In this document: positions 23,340 to 32,439 of the stretch, piece by piece | Layout of the letters: the number at the start of each line of letters is the position of its first letter | How positions within the stretch are numbered: the first letter of the stretch is position 1 | Assembly (NCBI GenBank): GCA_028820935.1 | Contig: JAPPHZ010000042.1 | Span: forward strand, 1 to 64,000 | DNA: 64,000 nt | Reading direction: 5' to 3' | Source: a bacterium | Lineage (GTDB): Bacteria > Actinomycetota > Acidimicrobiia > Spongiisociales > Spongiisociaceae | Made by a program: the position numbers and the translations under genes | The notes under the pieces: generated by a model | The model's database searches: none | Told to the model about the DNA's origin: nothing | The model's input: only the letters and a program-made list of their open reading frames with translations

Positions 23340-24665
23340 TCATCGCAGCCCGAGAGGGTAGCTGGAAAGCAACTCGGCGCCGGTATCTGTAACTAGCACC
23401 TGCTGCTCCAGCTTGACGCCCTCCCCCCGACCCCACCGACCCACGAAGGACTCGACGCAGAGCACCATTCCGGCCTCCACCACGCCATCCCAGCCGGACT
23501 GGTCCCAGGTGTCGGGATAGACGATCATCGGCCACTCGTCCGCCATGCCGACCCCGTGGAACTGGGTGGTGTAGTGACGGAACTCCTCTACGTCCGGCAC
23601 GAAGGTATCGAAGGTCAACTCGCGGAAGGTGATGCCGGGACAGAGCATCGCCATATTGTGGTGGATCATCTCCTCGGCCCGCCCGAATACATCGAGTTGG
23701 TGAGCATTCGGCGGTCGGTCACCGGCGATCCACGTTCTCGAGATGTCCACGCACATCCCGAATGGACCGATCAGATCGGTGTCGAAGGCCACGAGGTCAC
23801 CGTCCTCGATCACCCGGGCGGATGCCTCCTGGAACCAAGGGTTGGTGCGGGGGCCGGAGGACAGCAGGCGGGTCTCGAGCCACTCGCCACCGCGGCGGAC
23901 GTTCTCCGAGTGGAGCACCGCCCAAAGCTCCAGTTCGGTGATGCCCGGCTCGAGAGCCGCCCGCATCGCGTCCAGGGAGCGATCGGTTACGACGGTTGCC
24001 GCCCTCAGCAGCGTGACCTCCTCGGGGCTCTTGATGGATCGCGCTACCTCCATGACCTCCCCGCCGTTTCGGAGCTCGAGTCCGCGCCCCTCCAGAGCGT
24101 GGATCGCGTCGGGACTCGCCCGATCGATCGCAACCCGACGGTTCCCCCCACCGTGTTCCTCCACCACGGAGACCAGCTCGGCGGACCATCGGCGCAGGCT
24201 CCGGTCCATCTCGATCCCCGACAACTCGTACATCCACTGGGTAGCCGGCCGTACCTCTTCGACCAATCGGGCGTGACCGGCCAGGAAGGCCGCATCGCCG
24301 TAGTCGAAGAGGATCATGGGACCCTCGGCGCCGACCCAAAGGTACCGGCAGGGGTTGTGAGCCGTCCAGAGCGACATGTTGGTGGTGTCGGACGCGTAGC
24401 GGATATGAACGGGGTCGTAGAGAACGATCCCCGCGTAGTCCAGTTCCCGCAGCTGCTCTCGCACCCGGTCCAAGCGGTAGCGGCGCACCACGTCGAGGTC
24501 GGGAAGAACGATCCCGGCAGCCTCTATCTCCGCGAGGGCATCCGGCGGTAGTCCGATGGAATGCCAGTTGTCGGCCACGGCCCGCCGGTACTCCGCGCCG
24601 CCAACCCCACTGGAGCCGATCCGGCTGCCAACACGCGGTCCGAACGGGTCCCGGCGGGTTGTCAT
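23340..24665 (-). CDS. M24-family metalloenzyme, DddP (DMSP lyase)-like, copy 1
   Basis: This 441-aa protein has the pita-bread fold of M24 peptidases but matches the DddP subgroup, which cleaves dimethylsulfoniopropionate to acrylate and dimethyl sulfide. Metal ligands are D295, D297, D307, H370, E405 and E420. D376 in HGVGMADEW stands where DddP has its catalytic Asp. As I recall the published Roseobacter DddP numbering, the first three match exactly and the rest differ by one. RYASDTTNM and RGGEWLETRLLSSGPRTNP also look DddP-like. ATG 24665 gives this length. A tandem paralogue lies upstream and soxA downstream. A related M24 dipeptidase role is the main alternative. Confidence 0.8.
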   Translation of the reverse strand: MTTRRDPFGPRVGSRIGSSGVGGAEYRRAVADNWHSIGLPPDALAEIEAAGIVLPDLDVVRRYRLDRVREQLRELDYAGIVLYDPVHIRYASDTTNMSLWTAHNPCRYLWVGAEGPMILFDYGDAAFLAGHARLVEEVRPATQWMYELSGIEMDRSLRRWSAELVSVVEEHGGGNRRVAIDRASPDAIHALEGRGLELRNGGEVMEVARSIKSPEEVTLLRAATVVTDRSLDAMRAALEPGITELELWAVLHSENVRRGGEWLETRLLSSGPRTNPWFQEASARVIEDGDLVAFDTDLIGPFGMCVDISRTWIAGDRPPNAHQLDVFGRAEEMIHHNMAMLCPGITFRELTFDTFVPDVEEFRHYTTQFHGVGMADEWPMIVYPDTWDQSGWDGVVEAGMVLCVESFVGRWGRGEGVKLEQQVLVTDTGAELLSSYPLGLR

Positions 24666-24741
24666 CGGCGGTGGCAAACGTCCGATCTCGCCACCGTAAG
24701 GAGGCTCCCCCCGACTGGACCGTAGAACTCGAGAGTCGCGG

Positions 24742-26070
24742 TCATCGGAGGCCGATCGGAAACCGGGACAGGAGCTCGTGACCATGCTCGGTCACCAGCA
24801 CCTGCTGTTCGAGTTTCACCCCCTCGCCCCAACCCCGCCTGCCCACGAAGGACTCGACGCAGAGCACCATGCCAGGCTCCACCACACCGTCGTAGCCAGC
24901 CTGGTCCCACGTTTGAGGAAGGCCGATCATCGGCCACTCGTCGGCCATACCGACCCCGTGGAACTGGTTCGAGTAGGAGTTGAACTCGTCGATGTCGGGA
25001 AGCCAGGCATCGAAGGTGAGCTCCCGGAAGGTGACACCCGGGCGCACCATCTCGATATTGCGCCGGATCGTCTCCTCGGCGCGGGCAAAGACATCCTGCT
25101 GGTTGGCATTGGGACGCCGGGAGCCGGCGATCCAGGTGCGCGAGATGTCGACGCACATCCCGAAGATGCCTATCAGGTCGGTGTCGAACGCCACCAGATC
25201 CCCGTCCTCGATCACCCGCCCGGCGGCCTCGTGGAACCAGGGGTTGGTCCGCGGACCGGAACAGAGGAAACGATTCTCGATCCACTCACCTCCACGGCGG
25301 ATGTTCTCCGCGTGGAGGATCGCCCACAAGTCCAGCTCGGTCATGCCGGGCTCGAGTGAAGCCCTCATCGCTTCCACGGAATGCTCGGCCGCCACCAGCG
25401 CGGCTCGCATCAGGGTGACCTCCTCCGGGCTCTTCACCGAGCGAGCCACCTCCATGACCTCGCCCCCGTTGCGGAGCTCGAGTCCCCGCTGATCCAGGGC
25501 GTGAATGGCATCAGGACTGGCCCGATCGATTGCCACCCGCCGGTTGCCCGAACCGTGCTCCGCCACCACGGAGGCCAACTCGGAGGACCACCTACGTAGA
25601 TAGCGCTCCATCTCGATCCCCGCGAGTTCGTACATCCACTGGGTAGCCGGCCGTACCTCGTCCACCAGGGGGTTGTGTCCGGCCAGGAATGCAGTCTCCG
25701 AGAAGTCGAAGAGAATCATGGGCCCCTCGGCTCCCACCCAGAGGTAACGGCAGGGGTTGTGCGCGCTCCACAGAGTCATGTTGGTGGCATCGCACGCGTA
25801 ACGGATGTGTACCGGGTCGTAGAGGATGATGCCTGCATAGTCGAGGTCTCTGAGGCGATCTCGCACCCGTTGAAGCCGGTATCGCCTCACCACATCCAGG
25901 TCGGGGAGAACGATGTCCTCGGCTTCGATCTCCGCGAGCGTCTGGGCGGGCAGTCCTACTGAATGCCGGTTGTTGGCCACGTCCCACCAGTACCCGCGGG
26001 ATCCTCTCCGGCCGGGTCCGATTCGGCGGCCGGCAGGGGCGCTTCCCAAGTGATGGGTCATATCATCCAT
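24742..26070 (-). CDS. M24-family metalloenzyme, DddP (DMSP lyase)-like, copy 2
   Basis: This 442-aa paralogue is very similar to the gene at 23340-24665 and has the same set of residues shifted by one (D296, D298, D308, H371, D377, E406, E421). Differences cluster at the N-terminus and in YACDATNMTLW and NRFLCSGPRTNP, so the two could differ in substrate. It is the first gene of the operon that continues into soxA-soxG-soxB-soxD. The start could also be the third-codon ATG. Confidence 0.8.
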   Translation of the reverse strand: MDDMTHHLGSAPAGRRIGPGRRGSRGYWWDVANNRHSVGLPAQTLAEIEAEDIVLPDLDVVRRYRLQRVRDRLRDLDYAGIILYDPVHIRYACDATNMTLWSAHNPCRYLWVGAEGPMILFDFSETAFLAGHNPLVDEVRPATQWMYELAGIEMERYLRRWSSELASVVAEHGSGNRRVAIDRASPDAIHALDQRGLELRNGGEVMEVARSVKSPEEVTLMRAALVAAEHSVEAMRASLEPGMTELDLWAILHAENIRRGGEWIENRFLCSGPRTNPWFHEAAGRVIEDGDLVAFDTDLIGIFGMCVDISRTWIAGSRRPNANQQDVFARAEETIRRNIEMVRPGVTFRELTFDAWLPDIDEFNSYSNQFHGVGMADEWPMIGLPQTWDQAGYDGVVEPGMVLCVESFVGRRGWGEGVKLEQQVLVTEHGHELLSRFPIGLR

Positions 26071-26386
26071 GGCTCAGCGGCGGGATCGGGATTGGTCGCC
26101 GGCGTGCCAGGTTACAGCCGTACTCACCGGCCGGCAGCCAAGCCACGGGCACTCTCCCTGACAAACCACAGCAGGTGATGATCCCCCATCAGGTGCAGCG
26201 ATGGTGATCCTTTGACAGATGGCTCGAGCAGCGATCGGTGGATGTCTGCTGGCAAGCGATCCGCGACCGGTTTTCCGGACAAATCGCGTGCCAGACCGGG
26301 GCGGGAGCACCCGTTTCGTTATGGTGATCACACCGGCGTGACGCCTAGCGGCAGGTTCGGGAGAGGCCGGAAAGAAAGGGAAGACC
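26071..26386. other. 316-bp divergent intergenic region
   Basis: This gap separates the leftward DddP-like/sox operon from the rightward amidohydrolase gene and must hold promoters for both. TTTGACA at about 26212-26218 is a possible -35 element for the rightward gene, but no good -10 follows at standard spacing. No RNA gene or protein-coding segment is seen. Confidence 0.4.
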
Positions 26387-27277
26387 ATGATCATCGACAG
26401 CCATGTGTGGCTCTCGAAGCCGGAGCACTGGGGCGGCAAGGGCGTGATGGACGACGCCATGTACAAGGCGGGTTGGGCCGCCCGGGGTCTTGGTACCAAG
26501 ACGGGGCTCTTGAAGGGCATGAGCGCCGAGCAGATGGTGGAGATCATGGACGAGGCAGGGGTCGACATGGCGGTCTGCCATGCCAGCAAGGTACCCCACC
26601 TGAACTCGGAGGTGCCCCCGTCATTCGTGGCTGCGGCCGTTGACAAGTACCCCGACCGGTACATCGGGCTGGGGAGCGTCGACCTGTTCGGGGGGCTCAG
26701 CGCGTTGCGCGAGATGGAGGAGATCGTGGACATGGGCCTGGTAGGCATGAAGATCTCGCCCGCCACCAGCTTTGACATACCTCTCAACGACCTCTCCATC
26801 ATGCCCATCTACGAGAAGGCCCAGGAACTCGGCATGGTCATATTCGTCCACACCGGGTGGTCCGGGTACTTCCTGCTCAAGAACCAGCACCCGCTCCTCC
26901 TCGACGACGTGGCCGTGGAGTTCCCCGAACTGAAGCTGGTGGTGGTTCACGCCGGGGAGAACTACTACGAGGAGGTCGTCATGATGATGCTGAAGAACCC
27001 CAACGTGTACGCCAACACGGGCTGGTGGGGCTTCCTCCAGCCGCTGGAGACCAACATCCGGTTCCTCAAGTACGCCAAGCACTTCATGGTCCTCGACAAG
27101 GTCCTGTGGGGTACGGACAACTACGACTGCCGGGAGGACGTCCCGTTCGTCAAGTCCTTTCCCGCCCAGGCCGCCGAGCACAACATCGCCCCCGGACTGC
27201 CGGAACTCACCGACGAGGACATCGCCGACTACATGGGGAACAACTCCGCCCGCCTCTTCGGCGTGGACACCGGCTGA
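26387..27277 (+). CDS. Amidohydrolase family protein (Amidohydro_2, ACMSD-like), copy 1
   Basis: This 296-aa TIM-barrel protein begins MIIDSHVW, where ACMSD-like decarboxylases and hydrolases usually have DxHxH. Here the second histidine is replaced by Trp (DSHVW). Other site motifs are VHTGW, VVHAGEN and LWGTDNYDC, the last holding the conserved Asp. It is very similar to the protein at 59055-59945. Family members are decarboxylases, lactonases or hydratases acting on carboxylic acids. It precedes the alcohol dehydrogenase gene by 29 bp. Substrate unknown. Confidence 0.88.
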   Translation: MIIDSHVWLSKPEHWGGKGVMDDAMYKAGWAARGLGTKTGLLKGMSAEQMVEIMDEAGVDMAVCHASKVPHLNSEVPPSFVAAAVDKYPDRYIGLGSVDLFGGLSALREMEEIVDMGLVGMKISPATSFDIPLNDLSIMPIYEKAQELGMVIFVHTGWSGYFLLKNQHPLLLDDVAVEFPELKLVVVHAGENYYEEVVMMMLKNPNVYANTGWWGFLQPLETNIRFLKYAKHFMVLDKVLWGTDNYDCREDVPFVKSFPAQAAEHNIAPGLPELTDEDIADYMGNNSARLFGVDTG

Positions 27278-27306
27278 TCCCGATCCGAGCCCGATAACCT
27301 CCGCGC

Positions 27307-28239
27307 ATGCGGGCTGCCGTAATGCACTCGCCCGGTTCGCCGCTCGTGATCGAGGAAGGGCCGCGGCCTCGTCCGAAGTCGGGTCTGGTGGTGGATGTGC
27401 TGGCCTGCGGCGTCTGCCACACCGACCTGGACCTCCTCGACAGCGATCTCACCAGGACCCCGCACGTGCTCGGCCATGAAGTGGTGGTGGCCGGCCCGGG
27501 TGGAGAACCGTGCCTTGTGTACGGCAGTTGGGGGTGCCGGCGATGCTCGCACTGCCGGTCGGGAGACGAGGCCATGTGCGCGGACGTGGTCATCGCGGGG
27601 GTGCATACGGACGGCGGCTACGCGGAGGCTATGGCGGTCCCCGACGAGAGCTACCTGTACCCGATCGGCGACCTCGACCCGTCCGAGGCCGCGCCGCTCG
27701 CCGACGCGGGAGCCACCTCGTACCGGGCGGTTCGGAGGGCCATGCCGGCCTCCCGGGCGGTGGTGATCGGGGTCGGCGGCCTCGGCCAGTTCGCCATCCA
27801 ATGGCTGCGGCTGGTGGCGGACTGCTCGGTCACCGCGGTGGATACGGCTCCGGCGAAACTCCGCCGAGCCCTCGAACTCGGCGCCGACGAGGCCTGCCCA
27901 CCCCCGGCCCAGATGGAACCCGCGCCGGTCGTGCTCGACTTCGTCGGTACTCCGGAGTCCTTGCAGCTGGCCAGGTCCCTGGTCGAGCGGAAGGGAAGGA
28001 TCGTGATCGTGGGAGGCGGCGGAGGGTCGATTGCGGTGGGTATGGAGACGATCCCCTACCAGACGTGGGTAACCACCTCCATCATGGGATCCCGGTCAGA
28101 TGTGACGACCGTGCTGGAACATGCGCAGCGAGGGAGCGTGGATTGCCATGTGGAAGAGCTCCCGCTGGACGATGCCGACACGGCTCTGGGACGGCTACGC
28201 GCGGGCGGGGTCACCGGCCGGCTGGTCCTGAAGCCGTAG
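27307..28239 (+). CDS. Zinc-dependent alcohol dehydrogenase
   Basis: This 310-aa medium-chain dehydrogenase has the catalytic zinc ligands C37 and H57-E58, the structural zinc cysteines C77, C80, C83 and C91 (GCRRCSHC...C), and a GVGGLGQ NAD-binding motif. It is shorter than the usual 340-350 residues, mainly in the cofactor domain. It is probably cotranscribed with the amidohydrolase upstream and converges on the ThDP enzyme gene. An alcohol-aldehyde conversion is expected; the substrate is not known. Confidence 0.9.
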   Translation: MRAAVMHSPGSPLVIEEGPRPRPKSGLVVDVLACGVCHTDLDLLDSDLTRTPHVLGHEVVVAGPGGEPCLVYGSWGCRRCSHCRSGDEAMCADVVIAGVHTDGGYAEAMAVPDESYLYPIGDLDPSEAAPLADAGATSYRAVRRAMPASRAVVIGVGGLGQFAIQWLRLVADCSVTAVDTAPAKLRRALELGADEACPPPAQMEPAPVVLDFVGTPESLQLARSLVERKGRIVIVGGGGGSIAVGMETIPYQTWVTTSIMGSRSDVTTVLEHAQRGSVDCHVEELPLDDADTALGRLRAGGVTGRLVLKP

Positions 28240-28269
28240 GAGCCACCAGATCGTGGACGGCTCGAGCAG

Positions 28270-29919
28270 TCAGGAGTGGTAGGAGACGTAGGGTGCCTCG
28301 ACGCTCGGGACCTTCACCTGGACGACGGCCGGCATTCCTGACTCCATAGCCCGGCGCAGGGCATTGGCCAGGTCAGCCTCGTCCTCCACGTATTCCCCGT
28401 GACCGCCCATCGCCTCCATCACCTTCCACCACGCCCGGCGTGGCAGGTCGAGTTCGATCTCCGTGCCGTAGGCCCGCTGCTGGGGCAGGGCGATGGCTCC
28501 CCACTTCTCGTCGTCGTACACCACCACAACAACGGGGGCTCCGTACCGGAGCGCCGTCTCCATCTCGAATCCATGGAACGCGAACCCGCCGTCGCCGACG
28601 ATCACGACCACGGTGCTCGCCGGGGAGGCGAGCTTCGCGGCCACACCGAAGGGAATCTCGGCGCCGAGGGTGCCCGACTGGCCCGCCCGCAGGTAGCGGC
28701 CCGGTGGCCTGACCCGCAGCACCGGGTCGGCCCAGAAGTCGATGTTGCCGTGCGAGGTCACGAAGGTGGTATCGCGCGGCATTGCCTGCTCGAGCAGTGC
28801 GGTGAGCCGGGCCGGGTGTACCCCCTCGCCTTCGACCTGCGGCTCCACGGCCGCACGATCCCGCCACGAGCGCCAGTCCTCGGCGACCCGGTGGCACCAG
28901 GCGCGGTCAAAGCCTCCGGGATCGACCCTCGCCAGAGCGCCCAGCATGACTTCGGAGCCGGCCACCAATCCGAGGTCTGGTTGCAGGAACTTGCCCACCA
29001 CTGCCGCGTCCGGATGCGATTGGATCACCACGGCATCATCAGCCACCGGGCCGCCGTACCCCAGGTCCGCCTCGAATTCGTGACCTACGACCAATACGAG
29101 GTCGGCTTCGGCGATGGTGTCGCGGAGCGGGGGGTTGGATCCGAGGTAGCCCACCCCGGCGTAGTACGGGTGGTGTTCGTCCACCAGACCGCGGCCGAGC
29201 CGGAGGGTGACGAACGGGATCCGGAGGTGATCGACCGCATCGGCCAGAACATCGTCGGCGGTCGACCACAGGACGTCGTCTCCTGCCACCAGGAGGGGTC
29301 GCCGGGAACCGGAGACGAGGTGTGCGAGGCCCTCTGCCTGCTCCGCCCCCAGCCCCGGGCCGCGCGGCGGGCCTTTGGCCCGCCTCGCCGACGGAGGGGG
29401 CGCCGACCCGGCCAGCACATCCACCGGGATCTCGAGGAACGCCGGGCCCGGACGCCCCGAGGTCATGGCCCTCCAGGCGGCATCCAGGTATTCCTCGATG
29501 CGGGCGGGGTCCACGACCCGGGCCGCGTACTTGGTGACCGGCATCATCACCGGGAGAGGGTCGAAGGACATGACCGACTCCTTGTCCAGCACGCTCACCG
29601 GCGCCTGCCCGCCCAGGATCAGGAACGGCACGCCGGCCCGGACGGCCGTCAGCGCGGGCGTGACCGTGTTGGTGACGCCTGGCCCCAGGGTCACCGCGCA
29701 CACTCCGGGAGACCTGGTGACCCGGGCTGTGCCCTCCGCCATGAAGGCGGCGGCTGCTTCGTGGCGGGTGTGGACTATCCGGACAGGGGCCCGCCGCGTG
29801 GCGTGGTAGATGGGGTTGAGCGGCCCGCCGGACACCGAGAAGACATGCCGGATTCCCCGGGCGGCCAGTAGGTCTACTACCAGATCACCGCCGGAATAGG
29901 GGGCGTCGGCGGCGGTCAC
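28270..29919 (-). CDS. Thiamine diphosphate-dependent enzyme, acetolactate synthase-like
   Basis: This 549-aa protein has the three domains of the pyruvate oxidase/acetolactate synthase family. The activating Glu is in RHEAAAAFMAEG near residue 53, and the diphosphate motif begins GDGGFAFHGFEME near the C-terminal third. The end of that motif reads YDDEKW, where most members have NN, so a metal-coordinating Asn is replaced by Asp. It is the last gene of an operon with a lipoyl domain and E1 alpha/beta subunits. Possible reactions are 2-oxoacid decarboxylation or carboligation; the sequence does not decide. Confidence 0.9.
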   Translation of the reverse strand: MTAADAPYSGGDLVVDLLAARGIRHVFSVSGGPLNPIYHATRRAPVRIVHTRHEAAAAFMAEGTARVTRSPGVCAVTLGPGVTNTVTPALTAVRAGVPFLILGGQAPVSVLDKESVMSFDPLPVMMPVTKYAARVVDPARIEEYLDAAWRAMTSGRPGPAFLEIPVDVLAGSAPPPSARRAKGPPRGPGLGAEQAEGLAHLVSGSRRPLLVAGDDVLWSTADDVLADAVDHLRIPFVTLRLGRGLVDEHHPYYAGVGYLGSNPPLRDTIAEADLVLVVGHEFEADLGYGGPVADDAVVIQSHPDAAVVGKFLQPDLGLVAGSEVMLGALARVDPGGFDRAWCHRVAEDWRSWRDRAAVEPQVEGEGVHPARLTALLEQAMPRDTTFVTSHGNIDFWADPVLRVRPPGRYLRAGQSGTLGAEIPFGVAAKLASPASTVVVIVGDGGFAFHGFEMETALRYGAPVVVVVYDDEKWGAIALPQQRAYGTEIELDLPRRAWWKVMEAMGGHGEYVEDEADLANALRRAMESGMPAVVQVKVPSVEAPYVSYHS

Positions 29920-29923
29920 CAGG

Positions 29924-30157
29924 TCAGGCTTCTCGGATCTCGGCGATCACTGCCCCGACATCCACGGTGTCATCCTCCGAGACGTGCACCTGGGTGAGGA
30001 TGCCCGAGGCCGGAGACTCCAGCTCGACCTCGACCTTGTCGGTCTCGAACTCCGCTATGGGCTCGCCCTTGACGACCGGCGCGCCCACCGGCTTCAGCCA
30101 GCGGATCAGCACCGCGTCCTGCATCGACACGCCCCACTTGGGAAGAATCACCTGCAT
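29924..30157 (-). CDS. Free-standing lipoyl-domain protein
   Basis: This 77-aa protein is a single lipoyl/biotinyl-attachment domain. It has the lipoylation motif ETDKVE with target K41 and the usual MPKWG-like start (LPKWGVSMQDA). No peripheral-subunit-binding or E2 acyltransferase domain follows, since the next gene starts within 5 bp. It lies between E1 beta and the ThDP enzyme. It may be an acyl carrier for an E1 with its E2 encoded elsewhere, or a swinging arm used directly by the ThDP enzymes (inference). Confidence 0.92.
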   Translation of the reverse strand: MQVILPKWGVSMQDAVLIRWLKPVGAPVVKGEPIAEFETDKVEVELESPASGILTQVHVSEDDTVDVGAVIAEIREA

Positions 30158-30173
30158 ACCGACCTGCCTCCCT

Positions 30174-31172
30174 TCACGCCGAGCCGACCGCCACCCGGTC
30201 GGCGAGTGACGCCCTGATGGCCCTCTCCAGGTCGTCGGCGCCCACGTCGAGCCTTCCCTCGAGCACAGGGCTGAACGGCACGGGTATGTCGGGCCACGTG
30301 ACCCTCTGCGGCTGGGACCGCAAGGAGTCCCAGGCTCGCTCCGACACGCCGGCGATTACCTCCGCGGCCAGGCCGCACAGGCGGCGGGCCGGATCGGCCA
30401 CCACGAGCCGCCCGGTCTTGCGGACCGAGGCGACGATCGTCTCCCAGTCGAGCGGCACAAGGCTGCGGGGATCCACCACCTCCACCGAGATCCCGTCGGC
30501 CTCCAGCTTGTCCGCCACCTCGACGGCCGTGTGGACCAGCGAAGCCAGCGCCACCACCGTCACGTCCTCGCCCCGACGCTTGACGTCCGCCACGCCCAGC
30601 GGGATCTCGTAGGGATCCCCCGGGACGGGCTCGCGGCGGCGGGAGAGGCGCAGATCGGCCAGGAAGACGACCGGGTTGGGATCCCGTATGGATGCGATCA
30701 TCAGGCCCTTGGCATCGTGGGGGGTGCTCGGCATCACCACCTTGAGGCCGGCCGTGTGCATCAGGATCGAGTGGGGGTTCTCCGAGTGCTGGGCGGCGGC
30801 GGAGCCCGACGGCCCGGTCCCGGCGAAGTAGACGATGGGAAGTTCCACCTGGCCGCCGGACATGTAGCGGAGGCGGGCGGCCTGGTTGGCCACCTGGTCC
30901 ATGGCCACGTAGAAGAAGCTGGAGAACATCACGTGGGCGAACGGCTTCAGACCGGCGGCTGCGGCGCCGACCGCCCCGCCGACGAACGCCGCCTCCGAAA
31001 TGGGGGTCTTGCGGATCCGGTTGGCGCCGAACGTGTCGATCAGGCCCCTGGTGACGCCGAAGACGCCCTGGTCCACATCCTCGCCCATCACAATTACCGT
31101 CTCGTCCTCCTCCATGGCGGCGCGTAGCGCCTGGTGGATGGCCGCCATGAAGTACACCCTCGCCACCGTCAT
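30174..31172 (-). CDS. 2-oxoacid (pyruvate/acetoin) dehydrogenase E1, beta subunit
   Basis: This 332-aa protein is the beta half of a heterotetrameric E1. It has the N-terminal GEDVD and the TPISE segment with the conserved Glu, and the C-terminal transketolase-like domain (VVDPRSLVPLDW). It overlaps the E1 alpha stop as ATGA. Resemblance is to the AcoB/PdhB group. With E1 alpha it would decarboxylate a 2-oxoacid, or cleave acetoin, and load the acyl group on a lipoyl domain. Confidence 0.93.
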   Translation of the reverse strand: MTVARVYFMAAIHQALRAAMEEDETVIVMGEDVDQGVFGVTRGLIDTFGANRIRKTPISEAAFVGGAVGAAAAGLKPFAHVMFSSFFYVAMDQVANQAARLRYMSGGQVELPIVYFAGTGPSGSAAAQHSENPHSILMHTAGLKVVMPSTPHDAKGLMIASIRDPNPVVFLADLRLSRRREPVPGDPYEIPLGVADVKRRGEDVTVVALASLVHTAVEVADKLEADGISVEVVDPRSLVPLDWETIVASVRKTGRLVVADPARRLCGLAAEVIAGVSERAWDSLRSQPQRVTWPDIPVPFSPVLEGRLDVGADDLERAIRASLADRVAVGSA

Positions 31173-32140
31173 CCTCCTGCGGGGGCGAATACGTGGTCGA
31201 GCGCCTCGTCGGGCGACGGGAGGGGGCTGGCCTCGGCAAAGTCCACGGCCCGGCGAACCGCCTCCTGCTCCTCAGCGTCGATGGAGTCGAGTTCCCCGGC
31301 CGTGATCCCGGCTTCGGTCTGGAGCAGGTCACGGAAGCGGGTAATGGGGTCGCGGGCCTTCCAGCTCTCCACCTCCTCATCCGTGCGGTAGGCGGACACG
31401 AAGGCGCTCTCGCCCTCGCTGTGACCCGAGAATCGGTAGGTGATCGCCTCGATCAGGGAAGGCCCCTCCCCGCGCCGGGCCCGGTCGACCGCCTCGCCGA
31501 CCACCCGCCGCACCTCCAGGACATCGTTGCCGTCCACCTCCATGCTGGCGACCCCGAAGGGTTCGCCACGGCGGAAGATCCTCCCCGCGGTGAGGTCGGC
31601 GGTGGGAGTGAACTCCATGTACTGGTTGGACTCGCACAGGTAGATGACCGGGAGCTTCCAGATGGCGGCCAGGTTGAGGGCCTCGAGCAGGACGCCCTGG
31701 TTGGCGGCGCCGTCACCGAAGAAGCAGATCGTCACCCCGTCCCGGCCCAGCACCGAGTCGGCGATGCCCGAGCCGGTGGCCATCGGGATCCCGCCGCCGA
31801 CGATTCCGTTGGCGCCCAGGATCCCCAGGCTGGTGTCGATGATGTGCATCGAGCCGCCCTTGCCCCGGCAGTAGCCGTCCTCCCGCCCGAAGAGTTCGGC
31901 CATCATCGGCGCGACATCGGCCCCCTTGGCGATGCAGTGGCCGTGACCCCTGTGCGTGCTGGTGATGTGATCCGTGTCGCGCAGCACGCTGCAGGCGCCC
32001 ACCGCCACCGCCTCCTCGCCCACGTAGACATGCACGAATCCGGGCAGCTTTCCGAGCCGGTGGAGTTCCTGGACCTTCTCCTCGAAGACCCGGATGCGTA
32101 CCATCCGCCGGTAGAGGCGCAGCAGGGTATCGGGCGACAT
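31169..32140 (-). CDS. 2-oxoacid (pyruvate/acetoin) dehydrogenase E1, alpha subunit
   Basis: This 323-aa protein is the alpha half of E1 and binds thiamine diphosphate through GDGAANQG...CESNQY. It has the RGHGH and GRGKGGSMH-like segments typical of AcoA/PdhA. It is the first gene of the E1 alpha - E1 beta - lipoyl - ThDP enzyme operon. The start at ATG 32140 has only a weak ribosome site. Confidence 0.93.
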   Translation of the reverse strand: MSPDTLLRLYRRMVRIRVFEEKVQELHRLGKLPGFVHVYVGEEAVAVGACSVLRDTDHITSTHRGHGHCIAKGADVAPMMAELFGREDGYCRGKGGSMHIIDTSLGILGANGIVGGGIPMATGSGIADSVLGRDGVTICFFGDGAANQGVLLEALNLAAIWKLPVIYLCESNQYMEFTPTADLTAGRIFRRGEPFGVASMEVDGNDVLEVRRVVGEAVDRARRGEGPSLIEAITYRFSGHSEGESAFVSAYRTDEEVESWKARDPITRFRDLLQTEAGITAGELDSIDAEEQEAVRRAVDFAEASPLPSPDEALDHVFAPAGG

Positions 32141-32439
32141 AGTGGCCGATCCTAACGGCTACTCCTCCCGGCGCCCCAGCGGCACCGAGAACGTGAAAAT
32201 CCCGAGGAGCGGGCTTCGCCCGCTGGGCCCGCCCCCTCCGCCACCACCTTGGTGTCGAGCGCGTTCCGTCCTCCCCCCCACGGGCCACTCGACGATCTGT
32301 TCCCGGCGCGGTCCGGTCGACGTCGGAGCCGGACCGCAGGTGCTTAACGATCTTCCAACACCGTATAGCGGGGGTATGACAGATACAACCCCCCTGTTCG
32401 TGGGGGCGTCTCCGCGTGGGATGACGGATCCGCGCGGTG
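32141..32439. other. Intergenic region with small hairpins
   Basis: No gene is seen between the E1 operon and the aminotransferase gene. AGCGGGC-TTC-GCCCGCT (32208-32224) can form a 7-bp hairpin, and GGGGGT...ACCCCC near 32370-32395 a second. Either could end transcription of the leftward aminotransferase gene, but neither has a U-tract. A promoter for the E1 operon should also lie here. Confidence 0.35.

Noticed and set aside
32340-32400. Possible riboswitch or attenuator upstream of the E1 operon
   Set aside because: Short G- and C-runs can pair, but no conserved riboswitch core was recognised and the hairpins are small.
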